A DNA stretch of 64,000 nt from Nocardia beijingensis NBRC 16342 (lineage in GTDB: Bacteria > Actinomycetota > Actinomycetes > Mycobacteriales > Mycobacteriaceae), in NCBI RefSeq assembly GCF_001612785.1, contig NZ_BDBC01000002.1, positions 51,536 to 115,535 of the forward strand. The letters run 5' to 3'. Position 1 is the stretch's first letter, and each line of letters starts with the position of its first letter. The notes under the pieces are model-generated. The model was not told the origin of the DNA, did not search any database, and saw only the letters and a program-made list of their open reading frames with translations. Below are positions 16,953 through 25,410 of this stretch, one piece after another. The translations under genes and the position numbers were made by a program.

Positions 16953-17192
16953 TTGAGCACCAACCCCTTCGATGATGAAGACGGCCGCTTCTTCGTCCTG
17001 GTCAACGACGAGGAACAGCATTCCCTGTGGCCCGCCTTCGCAGAGGTTCCAGCCGGCTGGCGAGTCGTGTTCGGCGAGGACAGCCGCGCCGCCTGTGTCG
17101 AGTACGTGGAGAAGAACTGGACCGACATGCGTCCGAAGAGCCTGCGCGACGCCATGGCCGCGGACGACGCGGCTCGGCAGGGCTCGGTCTGA
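16953..17192 (+). CDS. MbtH-like protein (orphan)
   Basis: 79 residues. MbtH proteins bind the adenylation domain of non-ribosomal peptide synthetases and are needed for its folding or activity. The family signature is complete: [31 protein letters not shown], and [12 protein letters not shown] at 16953 is chosen because GAGG lies five bases upstream; the GTG at 16947 would overlap that site. No NRPS is within the window, so it must act in trans. The C-terminal tail is longer than the conserved domain. A structured leader precedes it. Confidence 0.92.
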   Translation: MSTNPFDDEDGRFFVLVNDEEQHSLWPAFAEVPAGWRVVFGEDSRAACVEYVEKNWTDMRPKSLRDAMAADDAARQGSV

Positions 17193-17263
17193 TCCGAGCG
17201 TCTGATCCGCCGCGCCGTCGGCGCGGCGTGTTCGCGGTCCCCTGATGGCTCGCGTCCGCGTGG

Positions 17264-17296
17264 CCGCCGCGCGCGACTTCGTCGCGGCCGCGGCGG
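17264..17296. terminator. Strong GC-rich hairpin between mbtH and tRNA-Thr
   Basis: Left arm CCGCCGCGCGCGAC pairs with GTCGCG then CGCGGCGG, a 14-bp stem with a two-base bulge and a TTC loop. It lies 72 bases after the mbtH stop and is the best terminator candidate in this gap. The rest of 17193-17449 shows no gene. Confidence 0.55.
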
Positions 17297-17449
17297 TCAC
17301 TCGACGGTGAGCCCGGCCGCGAGCGGCGCATGCTCGATCTCGCTTCGCTCGAAAGCGGTTGTCGGGCCGGTGCGGCCGCGTTCGGTGCCGAACGCGGATT
17401 CCGTTGTGATGCGGACCGCGTGCCGGGCTATGATGACAACCGCTTTCCC

Positions 17450-17524
17450 GCCTCCTTAGCTCAGTGGTAGAGCACTCGCCTTGTAAGCGAGCGGTCGTCA
17501 GTTCAATCCTGACAGGGGGCTCCA
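17450..17524 (+). tRNA. tRNA-Thr(UGU)
   Basis: Complete cloverleaf with encoded CCA. Acceptor GCCTCCT pairs with AGGGGGC (one G-U pair), discriminator T; anticodon stem CTCGC/GCGAG with loop CTTGTAA gives anticodon TGT for Thr ACA; T arm GTCAG/CTGAC with loop TTCAATC. It is the first and only intact unit of a tandem series. Confidence 0.95.
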
Positions 17525-17536
17525 TCCAGCCGCTGC

Positions 17537-17616
17537 GCGGCTGTAGCTCAGTGGTAGAGGCCGTGCCCGGTGTTGTAAGCGAGCGGTCGTCAGGTCGATC
17601 CTGTCAGGGGGCTCCA
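17537..17616 (+). pseudogene. Decayed tRNA-Thr copy 2
   Basis: Retains GTAGCTCAGTGGTAGAG of the D arm, TTGTAAGCGAGCGGTCGTCAG of the anticodon 3' half, and AGGGGGCTCCA. The 5' anticodon arm is replaced by GTGCCCGGTG so the anticodon stem cannot form, the acceptor start is GCGGCTG, and one T-stem pair is lost (CTGTC for CTGAC). Probably not a functional tRNA. Confidence 0.8.
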
Positions 17617-17628
17617 TCCAACCGTCGG

Positions 17629-17677
17629 GCGGCTGTAGCTCAGTGGTAGCGGCCGTGCCGGTGTACAGGGGGCTCCA
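17629..17677 (+). pseudogene. Decayed tRNA-Thr copy 3 (internally deleted)
   Basis: Same GCGGCTGTAGCTCAGTGGTA head as copy 2, then GCGGCCGTGCCGGTGT, then directly ACAGGGGGCTCCA. The anticodon, variable and T arms are missing, leaving 49 bases. Flanked like copy 2 by ATCCA spacers. Confidence 0.75.
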
Positions 17678-17689
17678 TCCAGGCGCCGG

Positions 17690-17737
17690 GCGGCTGTAGC
17701 ACAGTGGGAGGGGCCGCGCCGGTGTGCGTGGGTCTCT
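17690..17737 (+). pseudogene. Decayed tRNA-Thr copy 4 (head only)
   Basis: GCGGCTGTAGCACAGTGGGA resembles the head of copies 2 and 3 with further substitutions; the 3' end has drifted to GTGGGTCTCTGGG. The right boundary is approximate. Confidence 0.55.
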
Positions 17738-18365
17738 GGGCGAGTGGGGTGCCGCTCCTGTCGGTGAGTGGCCCCGGTGTGGTTCGCCGTGGTCGTGTCG
17801 CTCGCGTTCGAGTGTGCGGTGCGGTCAGGTCGGAGTCTTCGGGCGGTCTGGGGATCGCGTCAGGAGCGTGGCGGGCGCAGGCCGACGCGGAGTGAGCGCA
17901 TCGCCCGCGCTGCCCGTTGCGCAATCCGTGGGCTCGGGTGCTGCCGCGGGCGACTGTCCCGGGAGTACGGCGAACCATGTGTCGTCGAACGCGCCGATTC
18001 GAATTCCGCGGATGTGTCGGAGAATTCGTCCTCGTGATCCCGTCGCGGCCGCGCGGCGAAAGCGGCCGACCAGTTCGATGGTCGATAGCGAACGGGCAGC
18101 ACATCTGATTACCGACTGACGAGCATGTTTTCGGCAACGAGTCTGTTTGTAGTCTGGTGTGCGCAAACATTTCTCGCGATGGGCCTGCTCAGATCACGCG
18201 CAAACACCGGATGGGCCACAAATGGAGCGTGCCGGCATACTTCGCGCACATTCGGGTGACTCTAGCTGTGCCGGGTTCTCCATCTGTCGAAAGTTACCGA
18301 GATGTACGAATACAACGCCTTGCCGCCGACCGCCGCGCGGGCTCGTACCATCCAGGGGGCGCGCG
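17738..18365. other. Non-coding stretch between the tRNA remnants and the lysin gene
   Basis: About 630 bases without a convincing gene. Several overlapping frames on both strands exist but none has a start site, codon pattern or recognisable domain. Parts, especially 18120-18310, are less GC-rich than the surroundings, which suits a promoter region or acquired DNA. No T-box, c-di-AMP or other riboswitch core was recognised. Confidence 0.5.
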
Positions 18366-20078
18366 ATGACTGAGCTGATCGACTTCTCCGCCGCGCTCAT
18401 CGAGCCGCAAGCGATCAAAGACGCCGGATACGCGGGCGTCATCGGCTACTTCAGCGATTCCCGTCCCGGCACGAATTTCGGTGCGAAGCCGCTGCGGCGG
18501 GAATACTGCGACCGATTGCGTGCCATCGGGCTCGAGATAGTGACCAATTACCAGTACGGCAAGGGTGAGACGTCGGACTGGAAAGGCGGTTACGACGCGG
18601 GGGTGCGCCATGCGCGGATCGCACTCGATTATCACCGCGCGGCCGGTGGGCCGGACTCGCGCCCGCTGTATGCCCCCGTCGACGCAAATCCGACGCTGGC
18701 GGAGTGGAATTCGCTGATCGCGCCGTTCCTGCGGGGCTGGGCGTCGGTGGTCGGTCTGGAATGGACCGGCATGTACGGCAATGCCCGATGCATCGATTGG
18801 GCGCTGGAGGACGGCGTCGCCACGTGGTTCTGGCAACACAACTGGTCCGGTGATCCCTCGATCAACGGCGACCATCCCGCCGCGCACCTCCATCAGATCC
18901 GCATCGACGCCGACCGGGTCGGCGGCGTCGTCGTGGATATCGACAAAGTTCTCGCCGACGACTACGGCCAATGGTCCAAGGCGCTGCCGAATTCAGGGGG
19001 AACGATGCAAAAGCCCGAGTACACCGAATTGGACCGGATGGGCGACTCCGCGTCCAGCCGCCACGGCGCCCGCGTGGAGAACTTCCTGCTGCACACCCAG
19101 GAAGGCAATGGAACGGCGGAGAGCCTGGCGAACTACCTCAACAATCCGGCGAACGGGGTGAGCTACCACTACACCGTCCGCGACCGCGTGGTGGTCGACG
19201 TGGTCGACACCGACCTGGCCAGTTGGTCGGTGCTGGACGCGAACTCGTTCACCATCAACCTCTGCTTCGCGGGCAGCCGCGTCGCATGGAGCCGGGACGA
19301 CTGGCTGCGCATCCGCGACGACATTCGCATCGCGGCCTGGCTCGCGGTGCAGGACGCGCGCAAATACGGGTTCGACACCTATGTCATCGCACCGCCCTAC
19401 CAGCGGCGTCAGGGCATCTCCGACCACAAGTACGTCACCGAGTGCCTCGGCATCGGCACCCACACCGACGTGGGACCGAATTTCCCCTGGGACGTGTTCG
19501 CCGACGATGTTCGCGGCTTCGCCACCGGCGAGCCGAGCGGGTCGGAGCCGAACGCGATCAACGATTGCGCGGCGGCGAATCCGTGGCTCGGTCAGCGGAT
19601 CACGGCGGGGGAGATCGCGACGCCCGACGGCGCAGGCCGCTTCGCCCAGTTCGAGCACGGCTACATCTACTGGCATCCGGACACCGGCGCACACGCCATC
19701 CCGGAGACGCTGTGGGGAAAGTTCGAGGCGATGGGCTGGGAGGCGGGCCCGCTCGGCTATCCGGTCACCGACCGCACCGTGCTGCACGGCCCGGACGGCC
19801 GGACGACCGGTGAGGTGCAGGGCTTCCAAGGCGGAGCGCTCTACCGGCGGCAATCGAGCGACAACGTGTGCTGGGTGCACGGCGCGATCCGCGACCGCTG
19901 GAATCGCTCGGGTTACGAGAACGGACCGCTCGGCTGGCCGACGACCGACGAAATCCGCTGGGACACTGGTACCTACCAGGACTTCGAGCACGGCCGGATC
20001 TACTGGACCCCGAGCCAGACCCTGGCCACGGTCGCGGTCGGCGGAGTCGACACACCCCTGCACGACGTGGCGAGCTAG
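18366..20078 (+). CDS. Multidomain cell-wall hydrolase: DUF1906, amidase, LGFP repeats
   Basis: 570 residues without a signal peptide. Residues 1-205 form a glycoside-hydrolase-like DUF1906 domain ([33 protein letters not shown]). Residues about 215-390 are an Amidase_2-type N-acetylmuramoyl-L-alanine amidase ([30 protein letters not shown]). The remainder holds LGFP-type repeats with [20 protein letters not shown] and [10 protein letters not shown] that bind mycolata cell wall. Domain mix and missing export signal resemble actinophage endolysins. It ends sharing CTAG with the convergent HIT gene. Domestic or prophage-derived origin is open. Confidence 0.82.
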   Translation: MTELIDFSAALIEPQAIKDAGYAGVIGYFSDSRPGTNFGAKPLRREYCDRLRAIGLEIVTNYQYGKGETSDWKGGYDAGVRHARIALDYHRAAGGPDSRPLYAPVDANPTLAEWNSLIAPFLRGWASVVGLEWTGMYGNARCIDWALEDGVATWFWQHNWSGDPSINGDHPAAHLHQIRIDADRVGGVVVDIDKVLADDYGQWSKALPNSGGTMQKPEYTELDRMGDSASSRHGARVENFLLHTQEGNGTAESLANYLNNPANGVSYHYTVRDRVVVDVVDTDLASWSVLDANSFTINLCFAGSRVAWSRDDWLRIRDDIRIAAWLAVQDARKYGFDTYVIAPPYQRRQGISDHKYVTECLGIGTHTDVGPNFPWDVFADDVRGFATGEPSGSEPNAINDCAAANPWLGQRITAGEIATPDGAGRFAQFEHGYIYWHPDTGAHAIPETLWGKFEAMGWEAGPLGYPVTDRTVLHGPDGRTTGEVQGFQGGALYRRQSSDNVCWVHGAIRDRWNRSGYENGPLGWPTTDEIRWDTGTYQDFEHGRIYWTPSQTLATVAVGGVDTPLHDVAS

Positions 20079-20500
20079 ACGGGCACGTTCTCGCCGTAGC
20101 CGAGATCGCGCAGCGCCTGCTTGATCTTGGCCTGCGCCTCGTCCAGCGACTCGGGACTCGGATTCGGGTCGGCGCCGGAGATGTCGAAATCACCCATCGA
20201 GAAGGCCGGGAACACGTGCACGTGCAGGTGCGGCACTTCCAGACCGGCGATGAGCAGACCGGCGCGCGGCGCGTCCCAGGCCGCGCGCACGGCCTGGCCG
20301 ATCTTCTGGGCGACGGCGGTCAGCCGGGCGAAGGCGCCCGCGTCGATGTCCTGCCACTGGTCGATCTCCTCGCGGGGCACCACCAGGGTGTGACCGGGAG
20401 TGACCGGGGCGATGGTGAGGAAACCGACGAACTCGTCGTCCTCCCAGACGAAACGGCCCGGGAGCTGACCGGCGATGATCGCGCTGAAGACAGAAGCCAT
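20075..20500 (-). CDS. HIT family protein
   Basis: 141-residue histidine-triad nucleotide-binding protein, a hydrolase or transferase on nucleotide phosphates. The triad is in [10 protein letters not shown], preceded by [16 protein letters not shown]. It has a C-terminal extension with [21 protein letters not shown]. Its stop codon shares CTAG with the lysin stop on the other strand. A second HIT gene lies at 27585. Confidence 0.93.
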   Translation of the reverse strand: MASVFSAIIAGQLPGRFVWEDDEFVGFLTIAPVTPGHTLVVPREEIDQWQDIDAGAFARLTAVAQKIGQAVRAAWDAPRAGLLIAGLEVPHLHVHVFPAFSMGDFDISGADPNPSPESLDEAQAKIKQALRDLGYGENVPV

Positions 20501-20540
20501 GTCCCGCAGCGTAGCCCCGAGTCGCCGCGGGCGCCCCGCG

Positions 20541-20918
20541 CTATACCGCGACGAAGTGCGACAGGATGCCCTGCACCTCGTAGATGTCCACCTGCCGGTT
20601 GAACCGCTTCAGCAGCGGCTCGTCGCTGCCCGAGATCCAGATCGCCAGCTCCGCGTCCAGATCGAAGGTGCCCGCCGTCTCCACCGAGAAGTGGGTGATC
20701 GCGCGATAGGGAACGCTGTGGTAGCTCACCTTGCGGCCGGTGACGCCCTGCTTGTCGATGAGGATCAGGCGGCGGTTGGTGAACAGCATCGCGTCGCGGA
20801 CCAGCAGGTACGCGGCATAGACCTGTTCGCCGTTGCCCAGGAGCTTGGCGTACTCCTGTTGCGCCTGCCCCGGATCGATCCGGCCGGCGTTGCCCATCAG
20901 TCCGTCGATCAGACCCAT
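20541..20918 (-). CDS. Bacterial PH domain protein (bPH_1 type)
   Basis: 125-residue cytosolic protein with the pattern of the bacterial pleckstrin-homology family PF08000: [45 protein letters not shown] is split in beta strands, ending [21 protein letters not shown] at 20918 is preceded by AAGGAAG. Members often form rings and are of unknown role. Located between a HIT gene and purD on the opposite strand. Confidence 0.8.
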   Translation of the reverse strand: MGLIDGLMGNAGRIDPGQAQQEYAKLLGNGEQVYAAYLLVRDAMLFTNRRLILIDKQGVTGRKVSYHSVPYRAITHFSVETAGTFDLDAELAIWISGSDEPLLKRFNRQVDIYEVQGILSHFVAV

Positions 20919-21099
20919 TTCAGCACTTCCTTCGGTGCTCAGGAGGCACGAGTGGTCAGGCCCCCGCTCATGCCGGAAAAAGGACACAGTGGTCGGTGGG
21001 GGACTGCTGCCGTCCCACATCCGTTGTCCCCTTTCATCATCCCCTCCGCGCGCACCGGCAGCGGCGATCCCGCCGAACGGCTCGTTTAGGCTGTCTGCC

Positions 21100-22371
21100 G
21101 TGCGTGTACTCGTCATCGGTTCCGGAGCCCGTGAACATGCCCTCGTCCTGGCCCTGCGCCGGGACCCCGCGGTGACCGCGCTCTTCGCCGCCCCCGGCAA
21201 TGCCGGCATCGCGCAGCACGCGCAGGTTCGTCCGGTCGACCCGTGCGCCGCCGAGGACGTGGTCGCGCTGGCCACCGAGGTGGATGCCGACCTGGTGGTG
21301 ATCGGCCCCGAGGTCCCGCTGGTGCTCGGCGTCGCCGACGCGCTGCGCGTGGCGGGCATCCCGTGCTTCGGCCCGTCGGCCGCCGCCGCCAGGATCGAGG
21401 GCTCCAAGGCCTTCGCCAAGGACGTCATGTCCGCGGCGGGCGTGCGCACCGCGCACAGCGAAGTGGTGGACAACCCGGCCGAGCTGGACGACGCGCTCGA
21501 CCGATTCGGCCCCACCTGGGTGGTGAAGGACGACGGACTCGCCGCGGGCAAGGGCGTGGTGGTGACCGCCGACCGATCCGCCGCACGCGAGCACGGGGCC
21601 GAACTGCTGGAGCAGGGCCACCCGGTGCTGCTGGAGTCGTTTTTGGACGGACCGGAAGTCTCGCTGTTCTGCCTGGTCGACGGCGAGACGGTGGTTCCGC
21701 TGCTGCCCGCGCAGGATCACAAGCGCGTCGGTGACGGTGACACCGGACCCAATACCGGCGGCATGGGCGCCTACACGCCGCTGCCGTGGCTGCCCGAGCA
21801 GACCGTCACCGCGATCGTCGAAGACGTGGTGAAACCCGTTGCCGCCGAGCTGGTCCGGCGTGGCAGTGGCTTCTCCGGCCTGCTCTACGCGGGGCTGGCG
21901 ATCGGCGCGGCCGGGCCCGCCGTGGTCGAATTCAATTGCCGCTTCGGCGATCCCGAGACGCAGGCGGTGCTGGCGTTGCTGGAAAGCCCGCTCGGCGAGC
22001 TGCTGTACGCCACCGCCACCGGCACGCTGGCGCAGGTGGCGCCGCCGCGCTGGCGCGACGGCTCCGCCATCACCGTGGTGCTCGCCGCGGAGAACTACCC
22101 GGGGCGTCCGCGTCTCGGCGACGCGATCACCGGCGCGGGCGAGGGCGCGTCCGACGAGAACGCGACGGTGCTGCACGCGGGCACCACCCAGCGCGAGGAC
22201 GGCGCCTTGGTCTCCGCGGGCGGACGGGTGCTGAACGTGGTCGGCGTCGGCGCCGATCTCGCCGAAGCCCACGCCCGCGCCTACGACCGCATCGCCGCGA
22301 TCAAACTGCCCGGCAGCCACTACCGCACCGATATCGGCTTGGCCGCCGTGGAGAACCGCATCGAGGTCTGA
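21100..22371 (+). CDS. purD: Phosphoribosylamine-glycine ligase
   Basis: 423-residue GAR synthetase, second step of de novo purine synthesis: phosphoribosylamine + glycine + ATP. N-terminal [20 protein letters not shown]-grasp segment [45 protein letters not shown] and [13 protein letters not shown] are diagnostic. GTG start gives the normal length. First of six purine loci (purD, B, SQ, L, F, M) spread over 37 kb in the same orientation. Confidence 0.97.
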   Translation: MRVLVIGSGAREHALVLALRRDPAVTALFAAPGNAGIAQHAQVRPVDPCAAEDVVALATEVDADLVVIGPEVPLVLGVADALRVAGIPCFGPSAAAARIEGSKAFAKDVMSAAGVRTAHSEVVDNPAELDDALDRFGPTWVVKDDGLAAGKGVVVTADRSAAREHGAELLEQGHPVLLESFLDGPEVSLFCLVDGETVVPLLPAQDHKRVGDGDTGPNTGGMGAYTPLPWLPEQTVTAIVEDVVKPVAAELVRRGSGFSGLLYAGLAIGAAGPAVVEFNCRFGDPETQAVLALLESPLGELLYATATGTLAQVAPPRWRDGSAITVVLAAENYPGRPRLGDAITGAGEGASDENATVLHAGTTQREDGALVSAGGRVLNVVGVGADLAEAHARAYDRIAAIKLPGSHYRTDIGLAAVENRIEV

Positions 22372-22394
22372 GCCGCCCGGTGCGTCGCGGCTCA
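22369..22394. terminator. Bidirectional hairpin containing both stop codons
   Basis: TGAGCCGC (22369-22376) pairs with GCGGCTCA (22387-22394) over a ten-base loop. The first three bases are the purD stop and the last three, read on the minus strand, are the M23 peptidase stop, so one stem ends both convergent genes. Confidence 0.6.
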
Positions 22395-23369
22395 GCCGAA
22401 GGTGAGCCCGCGCACCGCCAGCCATTGCTGCGGGTCGACGTGCTGTCCGCCGACGATCACCTCGAAGTGCAGATGCGGCCCGGTCGAGTCGCCGCGGTTG
22501 CCCATGCGGGCGATCTGCATCCCTGCGGGCACTCGCTCGCCGACCGAGACGAAGAAGTCGTACATGTGCCCGTAGACGGTGATGCTGCCGTCGTCGTGGC
22601 GGATCCGCACCCACAGGCCGAAGCCCTGCGCCGGTCCCGCGTCGATGACGGTGCCGTCGGCGACCGCGTAGATCGGAGTGCCGATCGGGCCCGCGATGTC
22701 GATGCCGTTGTGGAACGTTCCCCAGCGAGACCCGAAGCCGGAGGTGAAGACGCCGTGGGCGGGCAGCGCGAAGCCGCGTCCGCCCGGCGGCATCGCCCCA
22801 GGCTGCACCGGCGCGGTGCCGGTCATCCACGGTTGCCGCTCACCGGCGACGGCGGCGGCCGCCTCGGCCTTGGCGCGTTCGAGCGTCGCGCGCGCGGCGG
22901 CCGCGACCACCGCCTGCTCGCGCAGCCGCTCACCGTTGGCGATCGCGTTCAGCAACCTGCTCACCGAGGGCGGGGTGTTCTGCATCTGCGGCGGGTAGGC
23001 GACGGCGACGCGCTGGGCGCGGTCCGGCGCGGGCGTGCGATCGGTGACCGTCCCGGCGAAGGACATGTCGCCCGCGGCGAACACCGCGGTCGCCGCGAGC
23101 CCGCCGAGCAGCACCTTGTGTTTGCGCGCCAGTGCGAGCAACTCCTCGCCGGTGGGTTTGCGCCGCCACAGGTCGCGGGGATCCGGCCTGCGCTGCCACC
23201 AGGCCCGCAGATGGCGCGGATCGAGCCGGCCGCCGCCCCCGAAAAGCCGTCGTCGGGGCCGCTGCGGCGAGCGCGCGCGCCAATCGCGCGGAATGACGCC
23301 GATACCGGCCACTCCGCGCACTCGGTCGAGTCCGTCTCGTCGAGACTTATCGAGCATCGGGTAGACCAT
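22392..23369 (-). CDS. M23 (LytM) family peptidase
   Basis: 325-residue membrane-anchored murein peptidase homolog. A basic N-terminus of about 85 residues precedes a membrane helix (VLLGGLAATAVFAAG), then a coiled region and a LytM domain at about residues 205-318. Zinc ligands: His in FHNGIDIAG with its Asp, and HLHFEV near the end, plus GHMYDF. All ligands are present so it may be active endopeptidase. Starts 41 bases from the divergent aminotransferase gene. Confidence 0.9.
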   Translation of the reverse strand: MVYPMLDKSRRDGLDRVRGVAGIGVIPRDWRARSPQRPRRRLFGGGGRLDPRHLRAWWQRRPDPRDLWRRKPTGEELLALARKHKVLLGGLAATAVFAAGDMSFAGTVTDRTPAPDRAQRVAVAYPPQMQNTPPSVSRLLNAIANGERLREQAVVAAAARATLERAKAEAAAAVAGERQPWMTGTAPVQPGAMPPGGRGFALPAHGVFTSGFGSRWGTFHNGIDIAGPIGTPIYAVADGTVIDAGPAQGFGLWVRIRHDDGSITVYGHMYDFFVSVGERVPAGMQIARMGNRGDSTGPHLHFEVIVGGQHVDPQQWLAVRGLTFG

Positions 23370-23410
23370 AACCGCGACTGCGCGGCGAAGCGTGCTCTAC
23401 CGTCTGTCGA

Positions 23411-24577
23411 GTGTCCAGAGAATCTCGCCGGTCGACCATTCCACCTTTCTACGTGATGGATGTGTGGAAAGCCGCCGCGGAACGCGCCCGGACGCACGGC
23501 GATGTGCTGGTGCTCGCGGCGGGGCAGCCGTCGACGCCGGCGCCAACGCCGGTCCTGCGCGCCACCCAACTGGCCATCCAGTCCGAATTGCTCGGTTACA
23601 CCGAGACTTTCGGCATCCTGGCGATTCGGGAAGCGATCGCCGAACACCATCGGGAAACCTACGGTTACCAGGTCCACCCGGACGACGTAGTCGTGACCAC
23701 CGGCTCGTCCGGCGCGTTCTCGCTGATCTTCCTCGCGGCGTTCGACCCGGGCGACACCGTCGTGGTGGCGCGTCCCGGCTATCCGGCCTATCGCAACACT
23801 CTCGCCGCGCTCGGCTGCCGCGTGCTGGAGCTGGACTGCGGCGCGCAGACCAGGTTCCAGCCCACCGTCGCCATGCTGGAGGCGCTTCCCGAGCCGCCCG
23901 CCGGTCTGGTGGTGGCCAGCCCGGCCAACCCCACCGGCACCATGATCGCCCCCGCGGAGCTCGCCGCGCTGGCCCGCTGGTGCGAGGAGCACGGCACGCT
24001 GCTGATCTCCGACGAGATCTACCACGGCATCACCTACGACACGGGCGCCGACAGCGCCACCTCCTCGGCCTGGGAGACCTCGCGGGAAGCGGTGGTGATC
24101 GGCTCGGTCTCCAAATACTTCTCCATGACGGGCTGGCGGCTGGGCTGGATGCTGGTGCCGAGCGGCCTGCGCCCGGCGTTGCAGCGTCTGGCCTCGAACC
24201 TGACCGTGTGCCCGCCGGCGATCTCGCAGTACGCGGCCCTGCACGCGTTCGGCGCGGAGGCCAAGGAGGAACTCGACGGGCACGTGCGGCGGTACGCGGA
24301 GAACCGGCGGTTGCTGCTGGACGGCCTGCCGAAACTGGGCATCACCGACCTCGCCCCTGCCGACGGCGCCTTCTACGCCTACGCCGATATCGGCCACCTC
24401 ACCGACGACTCCCGCGCCTGGTGCGCCGACGTGCTGAACCACACCGGCGTCGCGCTCGCTCCGGGGGTGGATTTCGACACCGTCAACGGACACCGGACGG
24501 TTCGTTTCTCGTTTGCCGGAGCCACCGCGGACATCGAGGCGGCGCTGCTGCGTCTAGGGCACTATCTAGGCGTTTGA
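23411..24577 (+). CDS. PLP-dependent aminotransferase, class I
   Basis: 388-residue fold-type I aminotransferase. Visible are AAGQPSTPAP, GYTETFGILAIREAIA, the VTTGSSGAFSL phosphate region, ASPANPTGTMI, SDEIYHGITY, and the Schiff-base Lys in GSVSKYFSMTGWRLGW. The C-terminal RFSFAGATADIEAAL carries the substrate-carboxylate Arg. Substrate unknown; alanine, aspartate or aromatic amino acids possible. GTG start. Followed after 128 bases by a TetR gene. Confidence 0.92.
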   Translation: MSRESRRSTIPPFYVMDVWKAAAERARTHGDVLVLAAGQPSTPAPTPVLRATQLAIQSELLGYTETFGILAIREAIAEHHRETYGYQVHPDDVVVTTGSSGAFSLIFLAAFDPGDTVVVARPGYPAYRNTLAALGCRVLELDCGAQTRFQPTVAMLEALPEPPAGLVVASPANPTGTMIAPAELAALARWCEEHGTLLISDEIYHGITYDTGADSATSSAWETSREAVVIGSVSKYFSMTGWRLGWMLVPSGLRPALQRLASNLTVCPPAISQYAALHAFGAEAKEELDGHVRRYAENRRLLLDGLPKLGITDLAPADGAFYAYADIGHLTDDSRAWCADVLNHTGVALAPGVDFDTVNGHRTVRFSFAGATADIEAALLRLGHYLGV

Positions 24578-24705
24578 AAGCCCTGTCCGGCAAGAACTTT
24601 TCGCAGTTCGGCACCCTGGCCGCGCGGATGCGGTAAAACAACGATGGTTGCTTTTCCTCGCTGATTTCCCCTGGAAGAACTGATGACGACTGGCACGATG
24701 GCACG

Positions 24706-25404
24706 GTGATCACCGCGACGACCCCGAAAGGCGAACGGCGTCGCCAGGCTTTGATAGCCGCCGCTGCCGAGCTGTTGCTCGAAGGCGGTTTCGAGGCGGT
24801 GCGGCACCGCTCGGTTGCGACGCGCGCTGATCTGCCTCTGGCGTCGACCACCTACTATTTCGAATCCTTGGACGACCTCATCGCTCGGGCCGTCGAGTTC
24901 AGCGGCAATGCCGAGCTGGACGCGATGCGCAGGCGGGTCGGCGAGGTGAGCCACCGCCGCCGCGGCGCGGAGGCCACCGTCGACCTGGTGCTCGACCTGC
25001 TGGTCGGCAGCGACGGGGCCGACGAAGGAGTGCGCGGCCAGCTCATCGCGCGCTACGAGCGTTCGGTCGCCTCGGCGCGGCACCCTGAGCTGCGCGAAGT
25101 CCAGTTACGGCTGCGCGCGCAGCTGGACGAGCTGCTGGCCGACGTGCTGCGCCGATCCGACCGGATGGTGCGGCCGGAACAGCTGCGCAGGTTGGTCGCG
25201 GTGGTGGACGGAGCCGTGGTGGCCGCGCTCACCGAGATGGACCCGGAACCGCGGCGGATGGCCCGCGGCGCGCTGCTGGAAGTGATCGACATCGTCGCGC
25301 CCCCTGCGCGGTCGGCGGCCCCGGAGGCAGCGGCCTATGCGGCCGCGGACGGTCCCGTCCGTGCCACGCCCCAGCAAGTGGATCGTTACCGAGCACTAGA
25401 CTGA
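24706..25404 (+). CDS. TetR family transcriptional regulator
   Basis: 232 residues: N-terminal helix-turn-helix (RRQALIAAAAELLLEGGFEAVRHRSVATRADLPLASTTYYFES) and a variable ligand-binding domain ending in a disordered Ala-rich tail. GTG start. It stops six bases before purB and is very likely in one transcript with it. The mycobacterial purB locus also has an adjacent TetR gene (Rv0775 region). Ligand and targets unknown; no clear palindromic operator seen before it. Confidence 0.88.
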   Translation: MITATTPKGERRRQALIAAAAELLLEGGFEAVRHRSVATRADLPLASTTYYFESLDDLIARAVEFSGNAELDAMRRRVGEVSHRRRGAEATVDLVLDLLVGSDGADEGVRGQLIARYERSVASARHPELREVQLRLRAQLDELLADVLRRSDRMVRPEQLRRLVAVVDGAVVAALTEMDPEPRRMARGALLEVIDIVAPPARSAAPEAAAYAAADGPVRATPQQVDRYRALD

Positions 25405-25410
25405 CCGGAC

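Noticed and set aside
17537..17616. Copy 2 as a functional second tRNA
   Set aside because: The 5' half of the anticodon stem is replaced and the acceptor and T stems have mismatches, so no proper cloverleaf forms.
17640..18170. 176-codon minus-strand frame beside the tRNA remnants
   Set aside because: Starts without a ribosome site, overlaps the decayed tRNA copies, and has no family resemblance.
18100..18365. c-di-AMP (ydaO) riboswitch before the lysin gene
   Set aside because: Such switches often precede wall hydrolases in actinobacteria, but none of the conserved core blocks was found.
21037..22830. 597-codon minus-strand frame opposite purD and the M23 gene
   Set aside because: Covers two real genes with complete motifs; composition typical of an antisense frame.
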